Positions 17,501 through 28,262 of a DNA stretch of 64,000 nucleotides are shown here, in pieces; position 1 is the first letter of the stretch, and each line of letters begins with the position of its first letter. This stretch comes from Streptomyces barkulensis (GTDB lineage: Bacteria; Actinomycetota; Actinomycetes; Streptomycetales; Streptomycetaceae), in contig NZ_PGSG01000041.1 of the NCBI RefSeq assembly GCF_002843305.1, forward strand, positions 1 to 64,000. Reading direction: 5' to 3'. The translations under genes were made by a program, and so were the position numbers. The notes under the pieces were generated by a model, which saw nothing but the letters and a program-made list of their open reading frames with translations, ran no database searches and was not told the origin of the DNA.

Positions 17501-17662
17501 TCAGCGGCCGGCGCGGCGGCGGGACCGCTGCAGGGAGATGACGAGGACCGCGAGCACCAGGACCCCGATCCCGATGAACAGCAGGTAGAGCAGCCCCTCC
17601 ACCACCGCGCCGAGCACCCCCAGCACAGCCGCGACGAGAAGCAGGAACAGGAAGAACCACAT
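17501..17662 (-). CDS. Small hydrophobic membrane protein (53 aa)
   Basis: A 53-residue protein with two membrane segments (WFFLFLLLVAAVLGVLGAV and LLYLLFIGIGVLVLAVLVI) and an Arg-rich end. AAGGAGG at ideal distance from the ATG supports translation. Small proteins of this type are common in Streptomyces and have no known role. It is on the same strand as the PLDc_N/SHOCT gene and the PRC-barrel gene. Confidence 0.75.
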   Translation of the reverse strand: MWFFLFLLLVAAVLGVLGAVVEGLLYLLFIGIGVLVLAVLVISLQRSRRRAGR

Positions 17663-17699
17663 GAGTGAACGCCTCCTTCGCACTGTTCGGACGCGCCGG

Positions 17700-18056
17700 T
17701 CAGCCGCGCGCCAGCCGCCGCTCACCTCCGGCGCCCGCGCGGTAGGGGAGGCCGTAGTGGCGGAAGACCGGTTCCTCCTCCTCGGCGGGGAGCACGTCAT
17801 CGGTGCCGATGGACGGAGCGTCCTTCACCAGCGGTTTGTCGTACCGGACCATGAGGTAGCCCGGCCCCACGACCGCCCCGTCCAGGGGCACGAACACCAG
17901 TCGCTGACGGGTGGGCAGCCCGATCCGCACGGTGGCCATGGCGGGCTCGTCGGTCGCCGTGTCGGTGTAGACCGCCTCGAGCGGGCCGACCTTGTGTCCT
18001 CCGGCATCGACGACATCGTGGCCGCGCCACTCGCGGATGTCTGCTGGACGGATCAT
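17700..18056 (-). CDS. PRC-barrel domain protein
   Basis: A 118-aa soluble protein whose first about 80 residues match a PRC-barrel (MIRPADIREWRGHDVVDAGG, then GPLEAVYTDTATDEPAMATV and RLVFVPLDGAVVGPGYLMV). The acidic end contains AEEEEPVFRHYGLPY, typical of the Streptomyces stress-associated members. PRC-barrels are interaction modules found in RimM and photosynthetic reaction centre subunit H; the partner here is unknown. AGGGAG precedes the ATG. Confidence 0.85.
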   Translation of the reverse strand: MIRPADIREWRGHDVVDAGGHKVGPLEAVYTDTATDEPAMATVRIGLPTRQRLVFVPLDGAVVGPGYLMVRYDKPLVKDAPSIGTDDVLPAEEEEPVFRHYGLPYRAGAGGERRLARG

Positions 18057-18331
18057 TCGCTCAGCTCCCTGGACGGCCCGGACGGACGGTCCGGACGGCG
18101 AGCCGCACGCGTGCTCGCACGCGCGCGGGGAGGCCGGCCCTCCGAGGCGCACGGCGCCATGGGCACGCCGACTCCGCACCCATGCTACGCCCAAGCCGCT
18201 TTTCGGGCACAGGGCGCAAATCCCCATCCCGCCGTACGACGCCGCTCTTCCTCGCACCGAAGCGCCCACACGCACAACGCCCCCGACACGCCCGCAGATT
18301 CGGCCGACACGGCCGCGCCGGAAACGACAGA

Positions 18332-18359
18332 ACCCCCGCCGACGCAGGTCAGCGGGGGT
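18332..18359 (-). terminator. Terminator after tRNA-Lys
   Basis: An acccccgc/gcgggggt stem of 8 bp lies 20 bp past the tRNA 3' end on its strand. The rest of the 18057-18379 gap shows no gene. Confidence 0.6.
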
Positions 18360-18379
18360 CCTGGCCCCGAGGGGCCCGG

Positions 18380-18452
18380 TAGGCCGTGTGGGACTCGAAC
18401 CCACAACCAATGGATTAAAAGTCCACTGCTCTGCCAATTGAGCTAACGGCCC
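18380..18452 (-). tRNA. tRNA-Lys (anticodon TTT)
   Basis: A complete 73-nt cloverleaf with acceptor stem GGGCCGT/ACGGCCT, anticodon loop CTTTTAA and T-loop TTCGAGT. CCA is not encoded. A TATGCT box (complement of 18461-18466) lies just upstream and is a candidate -10 element. Confidence 0.95.
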
Positions 18453-18531
18453 GCCCACGAAGCATAGCCCGCCCACCGGCCGCGCTTCGAAGGCATTGCG
18501 CACGGTGTCACGGCCGGTGGGCCGGCGCGGT

Positions 18532-20718
18532 CTACAGGTCGGGCATCTCCATGGGCATGCTCAGCATCATGAGCTGGGACTCGGTGAGCGTGCCCGAGTA
18601 GGCGCGGACCTCGTCCACGTCACCGTGCAGGTACTCGCCCCAGCCGCCGGCCGTCAGCGCGCGGCCCACCTGGAGGCCGCCGGTGGCCGCCCAGGTGCGG
18701 GAGGCCGGGAGGTCGGCCTCGGCCGAGGCGTGCAGGCTGCCGTCCACGTAGAGCCGGACGGTGCCGCCGCTCGCGTCGTACACCACCGCCAGGTGCTGGC
18801 CCGAGGGATCGCCCGCGTAGGGCTCGGCCGTGACGGTGGTGGTCCCGGCGTCCGCGCGGTCCGCGTGGGAGACGGACAGCTCCCAGCGGTGGACGTCGGC
18901 GCGGTAGCGGACGACGAGGGCGTTGGTGTGCTCGCCGGGCAGGGACAGCACGGCCATGTCGCGGGACGGCTCCGGCTCGGCGACGCGCACCCGGGCGGCC
19001 AGGGTGAAACCGTCGTCCGTGGCGACGGGCGGCGCCGCGGTGGCCGCGTGGTCGCCGTCGCCGTCGAGCCGCAGGTGTCCGGTGCCGACCAGGGGCTGCT
19101 CGGCATCGCAGAAGATGTCGGTGTCGGTACTGCACTCCGGCACGAAGACCTCGGCGTCGCCCTCCAGGGTCAGCCCCTGGCCGCCGTCGTACTCGGGACT
19201 GGTGCCCTCCGGCGCCTCGTCGAGCTGCCAGTAGCCGGTGCGCTCGGCCCCGCGCTTCGCCAGTTCCGTCAGCTCGCCGGCGGCGGCGATCCGGTCCCAT
19301 GCCCGGACGTCGGCGAGTTCACCGTGCCAGTTGCCGCCCGCCTCACCGTCCCGGTGGGCGCGGCCGATCTGCAGCGCCCCCGTGGCCTCGGCCTCGGCGG
19401 CCGGCTCGGCGGCGGCCACGGCGCGGCCGTTCACATACAGCCGGGCCGTGCCCGCCACCGGGTCGTACACGCCGGCGAGGTGGGCCCACTGCCCGGCCGC
19501 CGGGTGGCCGCCCCGGACCGTCAGGGGGCCTGATCCGGTCGGCAGTTCGAGGATCCACGCCGGGCCCGTGCCGTCCGCGCCGCCGTCCGCGTCGAGGCCG
19601 AGGGTGAAGGGGCCGCCCGAGGTGCCGTCCTGACCGACCGCCGTCATGTCGCGGTCCACGCTCTGGGGGCGCACCCAGAGCCCTGTGGAGAACACCCGGG
19701 TGGTGTCCACGGCGTTGGCGCCGGGCGCGAGGTGGGCGTCCCCGGTGCCGTCGAGGGCGGCCGCCGAGGCGATGGACGTGCCGGAGGGGCCTGCCGCGCC
19801 GAACTCCACTCCGCCGCCGGCCGCGGCCGGGTGCCGTCCGGACTCGTCCGCGGCCTCGCCGGAGCCGGCCGGGTCCGCCAGCTTCCAGTGGGACACGGGG
19901 GCGCGGCCGTCGCCGACGCGGAAGCCGTGCCGGGCGGGGGCGCTCATGTTGCCCGCCCGGTCCACGGCCTGAGCCTCGATCCAGTGGAACCCGCTCCCGG
20001 GGGGCACCCACCGGACCGTCACCGGCTCGCCGGAGTCCGGTACCGGAACGGTCCGGGGCGAGCCGCCGTCGAAGGAGTACCGGTAGGCCACCGTGTCGTC
20101 GTCGGCCGCCTCGAGGACGAAGGACCCGTAGTCGCCCACACCGTCGTGCCAGACGTCGTCGTCGGGGTAGTCGGTGGAGGAGACCGCCGGGGCGGCGGGG
20201 GCCTCGTTGTCGTGGACGAACTCGCAGCGGTGCTGCCCGCCGGAGGAGCTCCAGGGCCCCCACTCCGTGCCGTCGTGCGCCCGTACCCGCCAGGAGATCA
20301 CCGTGTGGGCGGGGATGTCCGAAGGAGCGGACAGGGTGAACGGGGAACCGCTCCTCTTGTACGTGGTGGGGCCCAGCGTGCGCCGCTGCCGCTCGCCGTC
20401 GGAGTCCTTCCAGACGATCTCGAACTCCCCCGCGACCGGCGCGGCGTCGGGGTCGTGGAGTACGGCCCGGAGCTGGGGCCGCGTCCTGGTGTACGGGCGG
20501 TCCTCTCCGGCGGCGCACTCTGCGTTGCCGGTGGACAGTTCGGAGACGAGCGGCCGGGACGGCGGACTGTTCTCCGCCGCGGCGGCCACCGTCGGCAGGC
20601 CGGTCACGGCCAGGGAAGCGGTCGCCACCACGGCCGCGAACCGGGCCGGCCGGAACCGGTGGCCGGCTCTTCGGTGCTCTCGCACGTTCTGATCATCCTT
20701 CGAAGTCGTCGGGGACAT
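18532..20718 (-). CDS. Secreted LamG-domain protein
   Basis: A 728-aa extracellular protein. A Sec signal peptide covers about residues 20-50 (AAVVATASLAVTGL then AAAAE). Fibronectin-like or Ig-like segments follow, then two concanavalin-like LamG domains, recognisable from GLWVRPQ, HLAGVYDPVAGTARLYVNG, GALQIGRA and a second set ending GGLQVGRALTAGG and GDVDEVRAYSGTLTESQL. LamG modules bind carbohydrates or proteins, and many large Streptomyces proteins carry them for cell-surface or polymer binding. No catalytic domain is evident. GGAGGG precedes the ATG at 20718. Confidence 0.87.
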   Translation of the reverse strand: MSPTTSKDDQNVREHRRAGHRFRPARFAAVVATASLAVTGLPTVAAAAENSPPSRPLVSELSTGNAECAAGEDRPYTRTRPQLRAVLHDPDAAPVAGEFEIVWKDSDGERQRRTLGPTTYKRSGSPFTLSAPSDIPAHTVISWRVRAHDGTEWGPWSSSGGQHRCEFVHDNEAPAAPAVSSTDYPDDDVWHDGVGDYGSFVLEAADDDTVAYRYSFDGGSPRTVPVPDSGEPVTVRWVPPGSGFHWIEAQAVDRAGNMSAPARHGFRVGDGRAPVSHWKLADPAGSGEAADESGRHPAAAGGGVEFGAAGPSGTSIASAAALDGTGDAHLAPGANAVDTTRVFSTGLWVRPQSVDRDMTAVGQDGTSGGPFTLGLDADGGADGTGPAWILELPTGSGPLTVRGGHPAAGQWAHLAGVYDPVAGTARLYVNGRAVAAAEPAAEAEATGALQIGRAHRDGEAGGNWHGELADVRAWDRIAAAGELTELAKRGAERTGYWQLDEAPEGTSPEYDGGQGLTLEGDAEVFVPECSTDTDIFCDAEQPLVGTGHLRLDGDGDHAATAAPPVATDDGFTLAARVRVAEPEPSRDMAVLSLPGEHTNALVVRYRADVHRWELSVSHADRADAGTTTVTAEPYAGDPSGQHLAVVYDASGGTVRLYVDGSLHASAEADLPASRTWAATGGLQVGRALTAGGWGEYLHGDVDEVRAYSGTLTESQLMMLSMPMEMPDL

Positions 20719-20944
20719 CGGCCCTCCGCGCATCCCGCACACGACGGAGGCGGGCGGAGGCGGGCGGGAACAGGCGGGCACAGGCGGAAGCGGGGCAGGG
20801 GGAGAAGGACTCCGTGCGGCCGCGGTGTGAGCCACAGGGGCGAGCCGCCGTGCAAGCCGCGCCGTGCAAGCCTCCGGGAGGCTATCAACGGGCGGTGACA
20901 GCGGCACCGCGATATTCACCGCCCGTACGGCCCGGGAACGCCGA

Positions 20945-20981
20945 AGGGCCCGGCCCGGAGCATCGCTCCGGGCCGGGCCCT
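20945..20981 (-). terminator. Strong terminator hairpin of the DEAD-box gene
   Basis: A perfect 16-bp stem (agggcccggcccggag with its complement) and a 5-nt loop lie 18 bp past the helicase stop codon. The following 226 bp up to the LamG start at 20718 hold no gene. Confidence 0.8.
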
Positions 20982-20998
20982 CAACTGGTCTGTCCGGC

Positions 20999-22953
<1,955 letters not shown>

Positions 22954-22963
<10 letters not shown>

Positions 22964-23022
22964 GCGAAAACAAACCTCTCGGAAGTCACATGGCACGCGC
23001 CCGCAACTCCGTGTTTTCGCAT
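22954..23022 (-). promoter_or_regulatory. Helicase leader hairpin with overlapping small ORF
   Basis: On the mRNA, atgcgaaaaca (from 23022) is perfectly complementary to tgttttcgcat (22972-22962), which includes the first two bases of the helicase start codon. The 39 nt between them hold the AGAGG ribosome site. The same upstream ATG, with GAGGCGG before it, opens a 22-codon frame (starting MRKHGVAG, ending VFACL) that stops just inside the helicase gene. The structure is a candidate cis-regulatory switch, a leader peptide, or both. Confidence 0.45.
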
Positions 23023-23214
23023 AAGACCGCCTCGATGCGGTCAGCCACGGCTCAGGTGAGGAACGCGCCACACGGCGCGCTACTGATTCACGGCGCCGGG
23101 CAAATGGGAGCAAACGATCTGCCACCATACGACCTCCCCTCCCCGAGCGCAAATCTCTCGTCCGCGCTGCCGATGGGGCGGGAGGAACGGCGGTGGCGAC
23201 CGCCTGCGGGAAGT

Positions 23215-23985
23215 CTACCCGTCCGCGGAGCCGGAACGTTCGCCCGAGTGGTGCGGGCCGCCGGTTCCGTGGACGTCGTACGGGGAGTGAACGACGGACG
23301 GCCCCCCGTTCATTCCGTACCGCGCCGCCAGTCCGGAGAGCCCCTCGGCGCCGGCCTGCGCCCCCTCGCCGGGGCCGTCCTGCGCACCGCCGCCCCCGCT
23401 GTCGTCGTCGCCGTCACCGTCGCTGCCCCCTCCGCCCCCGCCGCTCCCCTGCGACGGGGTGGGCTCGGCGGGCGGGGTCGTGGGGTCCGCGGGCGGTGGC
23501 GCGGTGGTGCGCGAGGGGGTGGGCGGGGCGGTCGTACGTCCTCCGTCCGTGCCCGGACTCCCCGACGGGGAAGGCTTCTTCGGCCGCGGAGCGCCCGCCG
23601 GAGGGGTGGCGGAGGACCGCGGGGGCGAGGAGGACGGCGAACCGGACGGCCGCTTCGAGGACCCGTCCTCGCCGCCCCGGTCCTTCCGCCCGCCCTGCCC
23701 TCCGTGATCCGCGCCCCGCTCCCCGCCTCCGCCGCGCGGGGCGACCCCGCTGCCCGTCCGCGGATCGCCGGCGTCCCTGGAGACCCGGTGCCCGGCCGGC
23801 TGCCGGCCGTCGCCCTCCCCCTCGCCTCCGGAGGAGCCGACCGTCATGCAGCCGCTGAGGGTGGCCAGCAGCAGGGCGCCGGCGGCCGTACGGACGCTCG
23901 CGCGGGCATCCGTACGGAGGGGCCGGCGGACGGGCTCGCGGACGGGTTCGCGGTGGGCGGGACTGGACGGGCGCACGGGCGGCAC
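23215..23985 (-). CDS. Putative low-complexity lipoprotein
   Basis: A 256-aa frame with a basic N terminus, a hydrophobic stretch (AAGALLLATLSGC) ending in a good lipobox LSGC, then a long Gly/Ser/Pro/Thr-rich region that would span the cell wall. A short conserved-looking end (LAARYGMNGGPSVVHSPYDV) follows. The composition means the call rests mainly on the lipobox and the frame. The GTG at 23985 has a poorly spaced GGAG, and a start closer to the signal peptide is possible. No function is recognised. Confidence 0.5.
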   Translation of the reverse strand: MPPVRPSSPAHREPVREPVRRPLRTDARASVRTAAGALLLATLSGCMTVGSSGGEGEGDGRQPAGHRVSRDAGDPRTGSGVAPRGGGGERGADHGGQGGRKDRGGEDGSSKRPSGSPSSSPPRSSATPPAGAPRPKKPSPSGSPGTDGGRTTAPPTPSRTTAPPPADPTTPPAEPTPSQGSGGGGGGSDGDGDDDSGGGGAQDGPGEGAQAGAEGLSGLAARYGMNGGPSVVHSPYDVHGTGGPHHSGERSGSADG

Positions 23986-24034
23986 CTCCGGGAGGCGGGA
24001 GACTGTGAGGCGGGCTCCCCCTGCCCAACTCCCG

Positions 24035-24421
24035 TCAGCCCGCCAGGTAACGCGTCAGCTCCAGACCCGCCCACACCGCCCCCAGGGCGACCGGCGGCGT
24101 GACGGCCGAGTTCGCCAGCGCCGCCCGCCCGTGGCCGCGCTCGGCCAGCCGCAGCGTCTCGTAGGAGAAGGTGGAGTACGTCGTCAGCGCGCCGCACAGC
24201 CCCGTGCCGAGCAGCGCGGCGGCCCCCGGCCCCGCCGCGCCCGCCTCGACGGCACCGGTCACCAGGCCCAGCAGCAGGCTGCCGGCGGCGTTGACGGCGA
24301 GGGTGCCCCAGGGGAAGAACGACTCGTGCCGCGACTGCACCGCGCGGTCCACCGTGTACCGCAGGCACGCGCCCGCGGCGCCGCCGAGCGCCACCAGAAG
24401 CCAGCTCACCGCGCCGCTCAC
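24035..24421 (-). CDS. crcB: CrcB/Fluc fluoride ion channel subunit (second gene)
   Basis: A 128-aa four-segment membrane protein exporting fluoride as part of a dual-topology dimer. Family marks are [28 protein letters not shown] and the channel-lining [15 protein letters not shown]. The GTG start overlaps the stop of the preceding crcB (GTGA), so the two are translated together. Two adjacent, unequal crcB genes normally form a heterodimer. No fluoride riboswitch is visible upstream of the cluster. Confidence 0.92.
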   Translation of the reverse strand: MSGAVSWLLVALGGAAGACLRYTVDRAVQSRHESFFPWGTLAVNAAGSLLLGLVTGAVEAGAAGPGAAALLGTGLCGALTTYSTFSYETLRLAERGHGRAALANSAVTPPVALGAVWAGLELTRYLAG

Positions 24422-25032
24422 CGCGCCACCGCCGCCCGGGTCGCGGCCGCCCGGGTCGCGGCGGTGGCCGCCCACACGGCCCCGAGGGCGGCGGCCGGGG
24501 TGGCGCCCAGGTACAGCAGCGCGGTGCCCGCGGCATCCCCCTCCAGCAGCCGTACGACGTCCAGCGCGTACACGGAGAAGGTGGTGAAGCCGCCCAGCAC
24601 GCCCGTGCCCAGGAAGGGCCGCGCCAGCGGGTGGCGCGTCCACGCCCCGCCGGGCCCCTTCCCGCCGGCCCCCTTCCCGCCGCGCTCCTCCAGCAGCGCC
24701 ATCAGCACGCCGATCAGCGCGCACCCGGCGGCGTTGACCGCGAGGACGGCCCAGGGGAAGCCGCCGGACGCGGCCGGCCACGGCAGCGTGAGGGCGTACC
24801 GGGCGCAGGCGCCCAGCGCACCGCCCGCCGCGACGGCGGCGAGGACGGCCGCCGCGTGCGCCCCGGCGGTCTCGGCGCGGTGGGCGGGTACGTGCAGATC
24901 GACATCGGGGTCGATCACCCCGTCCTCCGGGCCCCCGTCCTCCCCGGAACCCTCCGCGGCCCCCTCCCTGCGCTCCCCGCGCTCCCCGTGTCCCCCGTGT
25001 CCCCCGTTCACCTCCCGGAAGCCTCCGCTCAC
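24418..25032 (-). CDS. crcB: CrcB/Fluc fluoride ion channel subunit (first gene)
   Basis: A 204-aa CrcB protein with an extra about 60-residue hydrophilic N terminus. The channel domain contains [26 protein letters not shown] and the pore motif [15 protein letters not shown]. It begins at a GTG overlapping the stop of the zincin-like gene by 4 bp and ends overlapping the second crcB by 4 bp. All three genes are therefore coupled. The long N terminus, rich in Gly, His and Glu, is unusual for the family. Confidence 0.92.
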   Translation of the reverse strand: MSGGFREVNGGHGGHGERGERREGAAEGSGEDGGPEDGVIDPDVDLHVPAHRAETAGAHAAAVLAAVAAGGALGACARYALTLPWPAASGGFPWAVLAVNAAGCALIGVLMALLEERGGKGAGGKGPGGAWTRHPLARPFLGTGVLGGFTTFSVYALDVVRLLEGDAAGTALLYLGATPAAALGAVWAATAATRAAATRAAVAR

Positions 25033-25391
25033 GCGTATCCCAGGTCGTGCAGCCGCTCGTCGTCGATGCCGAAGTGGTGGGCGATCTCGTGCACCACGGT
25101 GATCTCCACCTCCTCGACGACCGTCCGCCGGTCGCCGCCCTCGCGCTCGCACATCCGCAGGGTGGGCCCGCGGTAGACGGTGATGCGGTCCGGCAGGACG
25201 CCCGCGTACCACTCGCCGCGCTCGGTCAGCGGCGTGCCCTCGTAGAGCCCGAGCAGTTCGGGATCCTCGGCGGGCGGCTCGTCCTCCACGAACACCGCCA
25301 CGTTGTCCATGAGCCGCGTCAGCTCCGGCGGGATCCGGTCGAGCGCCTCGGCCACCAGTTCCTCGAACTCCTCGCGCGTCATCTCCAGCAC
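25029..25391 (-). CDS. Zincin-like metallopeptidase family protein
   Basis: A soluble protein of about 120 aa of the small zincin-like family (PF06262). It carries HEIAH at 101-105 followed by HFGIDDERL, where the aspartate region completes the metal site. N-terminal [18 protein letters not shown] is also characteristic. Substrates are unknown, and some members may not be peptidases. The GTG at 25391 or the ATG at 25382 may be the start; neither has a well-spaced ribosome site, so leaderless translation is possible. It is the first gene of the crcB cluster and divergent from the metallophosphoesterase. Confidence 0.88.
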   Translation of the reverse strand: MLEMTREEFEELVAEALDRIPPELTRLMDNVAVFVEDEPPAEDPELLGLYEGTPLTERGEWYAGVLPDRITVYRGPTLRMCEREGGDRRTVVEEVEITVVHEIAHHFGIDDERLHDLGYA

Positions 25392-25426
25392 GCGCCCATT
25401 GTCCGTCACGGCACGCGGACGGCGCA

Positions 25427-25470
25427 CGGACCGGCGGCGGACCGGCGGCGGACCGGCGGCGGACCGGCGT
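25427..25470. repeat. 11-bp tandem repeat in a divergent promoter region
   Basis: Four head-to-tail units of cggaccggcgg (last unit one change) lie between the zincin-like gene and the metallophosphoesterase gene. There are no spacers, so this is not a CRISPR. Confidence 0.75.
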
Positions 25471-25541
25471 ACCGGACGGCCGCCGCACAGACGCCGCTCG
25501 CCCGCCGCATAGTCGCCACCCGGACGGGCATATGGCACGGC

Positions 25542-27191
25542 ATGAGCCGAGAACCCCTCCGGCCTCGCCGGGCCCCCGCCCGCCGGGCCGCAGCCGTTCC
25601 CCGTGCTCTGCGTCGCCGTTTCCGGGCGCACCGGCCCGCGCCGGTGTACTCCCTGAGCCACACCCCCCACCCGTACGCCCGGGCGTTCGCGCTGGCCGCC
25701 GTCACGCTGCTCGGCGCCTGGCTGGGACTGCTCGTCGTGGGCAGCGTGAAGGCGGACGTGGGACCGGTGGACACCCGGATGTCGCTGCGGCCCTCGCTGA
25801 CCGGGGGCACCGAGATCAGCGTGCCGCCGCTCGGCGCGCTCGAACTGGACAGCCACCTCGCCCCGCTCGCCCTGGACGTCGACATCGACCAGCTCGACCC
25901 CGAGCGCGCCCAGGCCCTGATAGACCGCCCGGAGCGGATCAGCGGTCTGGAGGCGCAGATCACCCGCGATGTGCGGTCCGGTTCACAGGACCTGGCGGTG
26001 AAGGCCTCCGTCGCGGTGGTCGCCGGTGCCACGGCGCTCGGCTTGGCCGTCTACCGGCGCCCGCGGCGCGCGCTCGCGGCGGGCGGCCTCGCGCTCGCGC
26101 TCCTGGCGGCCTCCGGCGCGAGCGCCTACGCGACGTGGAACCCGAAGTCGCTGCTGGAGCCGAAGTTCTCCGGACTGCTGGCCAGCGCGCCGAGCGTGGT
26201 GGGCAACGCGCGCAGCATCGTCACCGACTTCGACGTCTACCAGCAGGAGCTGGCGCGCCTGGTCACCAACGTCACCAAGCTCTACGACGCCACCTCCACG
26301 CTCCCCGCCTACCAGCCGGATCCCAGCACCATCCGCGTGCTGCACGTCTCCGACATCCACCTCAACCCGGCCGCGTGGCACATCGTCAGGTCTCTGGTCG
26401 AGCAGTACGACGTCGCCGTGATCATCGACTCGGGCGACACCATGGACCACGGCACCGCGACCGAGAACGGCTTCCTGGACCCGGTCGAGGACCTCGGCGC
26501 GCCGTACGTGTGGGTGCGCGGCAACCACGACTCGCTCACCACCCAGAAGTACATCGAGGAGCTGGACAACACCCACGTCCTGGACGACGGGAAGCCGGTG
26601 ACCGTGGGCGGCCTGCGCATCGCCGGCATCGGCGACCCGCAGTTCACCCCGGACCGCTCGGTGGTCGCCAAGGGCGACGCGGCCGAGCGTGTCGCGGGCC
26701 GGAAACTGGCCGCCTCGCTGCGCAGGAGCGAGGCGGCGGACAAGCCGGTGCACATCGCCGCCGCGCACAACCCGATCGCGGCCCAGCAGACGGACGGCGA
26801 CGTGCCCCTGGTACTGGCCGGCCACGTCCACCGCCGGGAGTCGCGGGTGATGGAGGAGGGCACCCGGCTGATGATCGAGGGCTCCACGGGCGGCGGCGGG
26901 CTGCGGGCCGTGGAGGGCGACGAGCCGCAGAAGGTGATGGCCTCGGTGCTCTACCTGGACCGGGACACCAAGCGGCTCCAGGCGTGGGACGAGATCACCC
27001 TGGGCGGCCTGGGTCTGACGACGGCCGAGGTCAGCCGTCATCTGCCGGAGGACGTGGAGCCGGGCAGCTCCCCGTCCCCGTCCCCCTCCGGCTCTCCGTC
27101 CGAATCGCCGTCCGGCTCCCCGTCCGAATCGCCGTCCGGCTCCCCGCCCCGATCCCCGTCCCCGTCGCCGTCCGGGCGGCCCGCCGACTAG
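25542..27191 (+). CDS. Membrane-anchored metallophosphoesterase
   Basis: A 549-aa calcineurin-like phosphoesterase. A membrane segment near residues 45-70 and a second near 155-205 place an unconserved loop between them, and the catalytic domain follows with LHVSDIHLN (D271, H273), [14 protein letters not shown] and GHVHRRES, the dinuclear metal ligands of the family. The C terminus is a Ser/Pro repeat ([10 protein letters not shown] units from a 24-bp DNA repeat) that probably crosses the wall. The substrate is unknown. The ATG at 25542 has only a weak ribosome site. It lies just ahead of the tRNA cluster. Confidence 0.88.
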   Translation: MSREPLRPRRAPARRAAAVPRALRRRFRAHRPAPVYSLSHTPHPYARAFALAAVTLLGAWLGLLVVGSVKADVGPVDTRMSLRPSLTGGTEISVPPLGALELDSHLAPLALDVDIDQLDPERAQALIDRPERISGLEAQITRDVRSGSQDLAVKASVAVVAGATALGLAVYRRPRRALAAGGLALALLAASGASAYATWNPKSLLEPKFSGLLASAPSVVGNARSIVTDFDVYQQELARLVTNVTKLYDATSTLPAYQPDPSTIRVLHVSDIHLNPAAWHIVRSLVEQYDVAVIIDSGDTMDHGTATENGFLDPVEDLGAPYVWVRGNHDSLTTQKYIEELDNTHVLDDGKPVTVGGLRIAGIGDPQFTPDRSVVAKGDAAERVAGRKLAASLRRSEAADKPVHIAAAHNPIAAQQTDGDVPLVLAGHVHRRESRVMEEGTRLMIEGSTGGGGLRAVEGDEPQKVMASVLYLDRDTKRLQAWDEITLGGLGLTTAEVSRHLPEDVEPGSSPSPSPSGSPSESPSGSPSESPSGSPPRSPSPSPSGRPAD

Positions 27192-27219
27192 CCCGCCCGG
27201 GCGCCGCCGGAAATCCGTT

Positions 27220-27249
27220 TTGGCGATCCGTCCCGCCATCCCATATGCT
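27220..27249 (+). promoter_or_regulatory. Candidate promoter of the tRNA Glu-Asp-Phe cluster
   Basis: TTGGCG (27220-27225) and TATGCT (27244-27249) with 18 bp between resemble a housekeeping promoter. They sit 45 bp before the first tRNA. Confidence 0.5.
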
Positions 27250-27293
27250 TCTCACGTCCCCGACGCGCTGAGAAGCGCCCAGGTGGGCCATCA

Positions 27294-27366
27294 GCCCTCA
27301 TCGTCTAGTGGCCCAGGACGCCGCCCTTTCAAGGCGGTAGCACGGGTTCGAATCCCGTTGGGGGCA
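27294..27366 (+). tRNA. tRNA-Glu (anticodon TTC)
   Basis: A 73-nt cloverleaf with acceptor GCCCTCA/TGGGGGC, anticodon loop CTTTCAA and T-loop TTCGAAT. It is the first of three closely spaced tRNAs. Confidence 0.95.
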
Positions 27367-27404
27367 CGCACAACCTGTGCGAGACTGGTGCTCGTACATA
27401 GCTT

Positions 27405-27479
27405 GGTCCTGTGGAGCAGTTTGGAGTGCTCGCCACCCTGTCAAGGTGGAGGCCGCGGGTTCAAATCCCGTCAGGACCG
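27405..27479 (+). tRNA. tRNA-Asp (anticodon GTC), copy 1
   Basis: A 75-nt cloverleaf with acceptor GGTCCTG/CAGGACC and anticodon loop CTGTCAA. It is base-for-base identical to the gene at 33777-33851. Confidence 0.95.
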
Positions 27480-27483
27480 CTGC

Positions 27484-27557
27484 GGCTGGGTAGCTCAGTT
27501 GGTACGAGCGTCCGCCTGAAAAGCGGAAGGTCGCCGGTTCGACCCCGGCCCCAGCCA
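27484..27557 (+). tRNA. tRNA-Phe (anticodon GAA)
   Basis: A 74-nt cloverleaf with acceptor GGCTGGG/CCCAGCC and anticodon loop CTGAAAA. Only 4 bp separate it from tRNA-Asp, so the cluster is one transcript. Confidence 0.95.
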
Positions 27558-27563
27558 CCGCAG

Positions 27564-27603
27564 GTGAGAGCCCCGCTCCGGGTCCCCGGAGCGGGGCTCT
27601 CAC
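27564..27603 (+). terminator. Terminator of the tRNA cluster
   Basis: A perfect 18-bp stem (gtgagagccccgctccgg and its complement) with a 4-nt loop begins 7 bp past tRNA-Phe. Confidence 0.8.
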
Positions 27604-27708
27604 CGTTCCCGGGCCGATCCGTACGCCGACGGGGCCGGGTACCGGACCTGTCCGGGCCGCCGGAAAACCGGAGGCGGTGCGGGGCCGACCGGTGGCAGGG
27701 TGAGGGGC

Positions 27709-28248
27709 ATGACGTCCGGAGATCTCGCGGGACTGTTCGCCGAGCCGCAGCGGCTGCGCGCCTTCGCCGCGCTGGTGCTGGGCGCCGGAAGCGTGCCGGA
27801 GGTGGCCGCGTCCGCCGGGTTGTCCGTGCGCGAGGCCGCGGTCGCCGTGCGGCGGCTGCGGGACGGCGGACTCGTCACCGGGGGAGACCTGGGAAACGGG
27901 GACGGCGGGCTGCGCGTCGAGGCCGGGCGGTTCCGGGAGCTCGCCCGCGCCCGGAGCGCGGAGAGCCGGGAGAGCGCAGAGGCGGGGGCCGCCGCGGATC
28001 CGCTCCACCGGTCCGTACGGGACGGGCGCATCGTCCATCTGCCGGCCAGGAAGGGCCGGCGGCTGCCGGTGCTGGAGCATGTGGTGGAGCGCTCCTTCGA
28101 GACCGGCCGCGTCTACGGCGAGCGCGAGGTGGACGACCGGCTGCGCACGTGGTGCGAGGGCGGGGCCACCGACCATGTGACGGTGCGGCGCTATCTGATC
28201 GACGAGTGCCTGCTCAGGCGCGAGGACGGCCGGTACTGGCGCTCCTGA
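27709..28248 (+). CDS. DUF2087 protein with winged-helix N terminus
   Basis: A 179-aa cytoplasmic protein. Residues about 5-65 resemble an ArsR-like winged helix (AASAGLSVREAAVAVRRLRDGGLV). The C-terminal DUF2087 domain is marked by ERSFETGRVYGEREVDDRL, DHVTVRRYLIDECLL and RREDGRYWR. Function is unknown; the architecture suggests a transcription regulator. The ATG at 27709 has GTGAGGGG upstream; a GTG at 27700 is possible. It is convergent with the membrane protein gene that follows. Confidence 0.85.
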   Translation: MTSGDLAGLFAEPQRLRAFAALVLGAGSVPEVAASAGLSVREAAVAVRRLRDGGLVTGGDLGNGDGGLRVEAGRFRELARARSAESRESAEAGAAADPLHRSVRDGRIVHLPARKGRRLPVLEHVVERSFETGRVYGEREVDDRLRTWCEGGATDHVTVRRYLIDECLLRREDGRYWRS

Positions 28249-28262
28249 GCGGGCCCGCCGGG

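Noticed and set aside
25427..25470. Possible CRISPR array
   Set aside because: Units are 11 bp, adjacent and without spacers. The same holds for the repeats at 12356 and 54931. No array or cas gene is in the window.
24035..25541. Fluoride riboswitch before the crcB cluster
   Set aside because: The upstream DNA is a GC-rich tandem repeat with none of the conserved blocks of that class.
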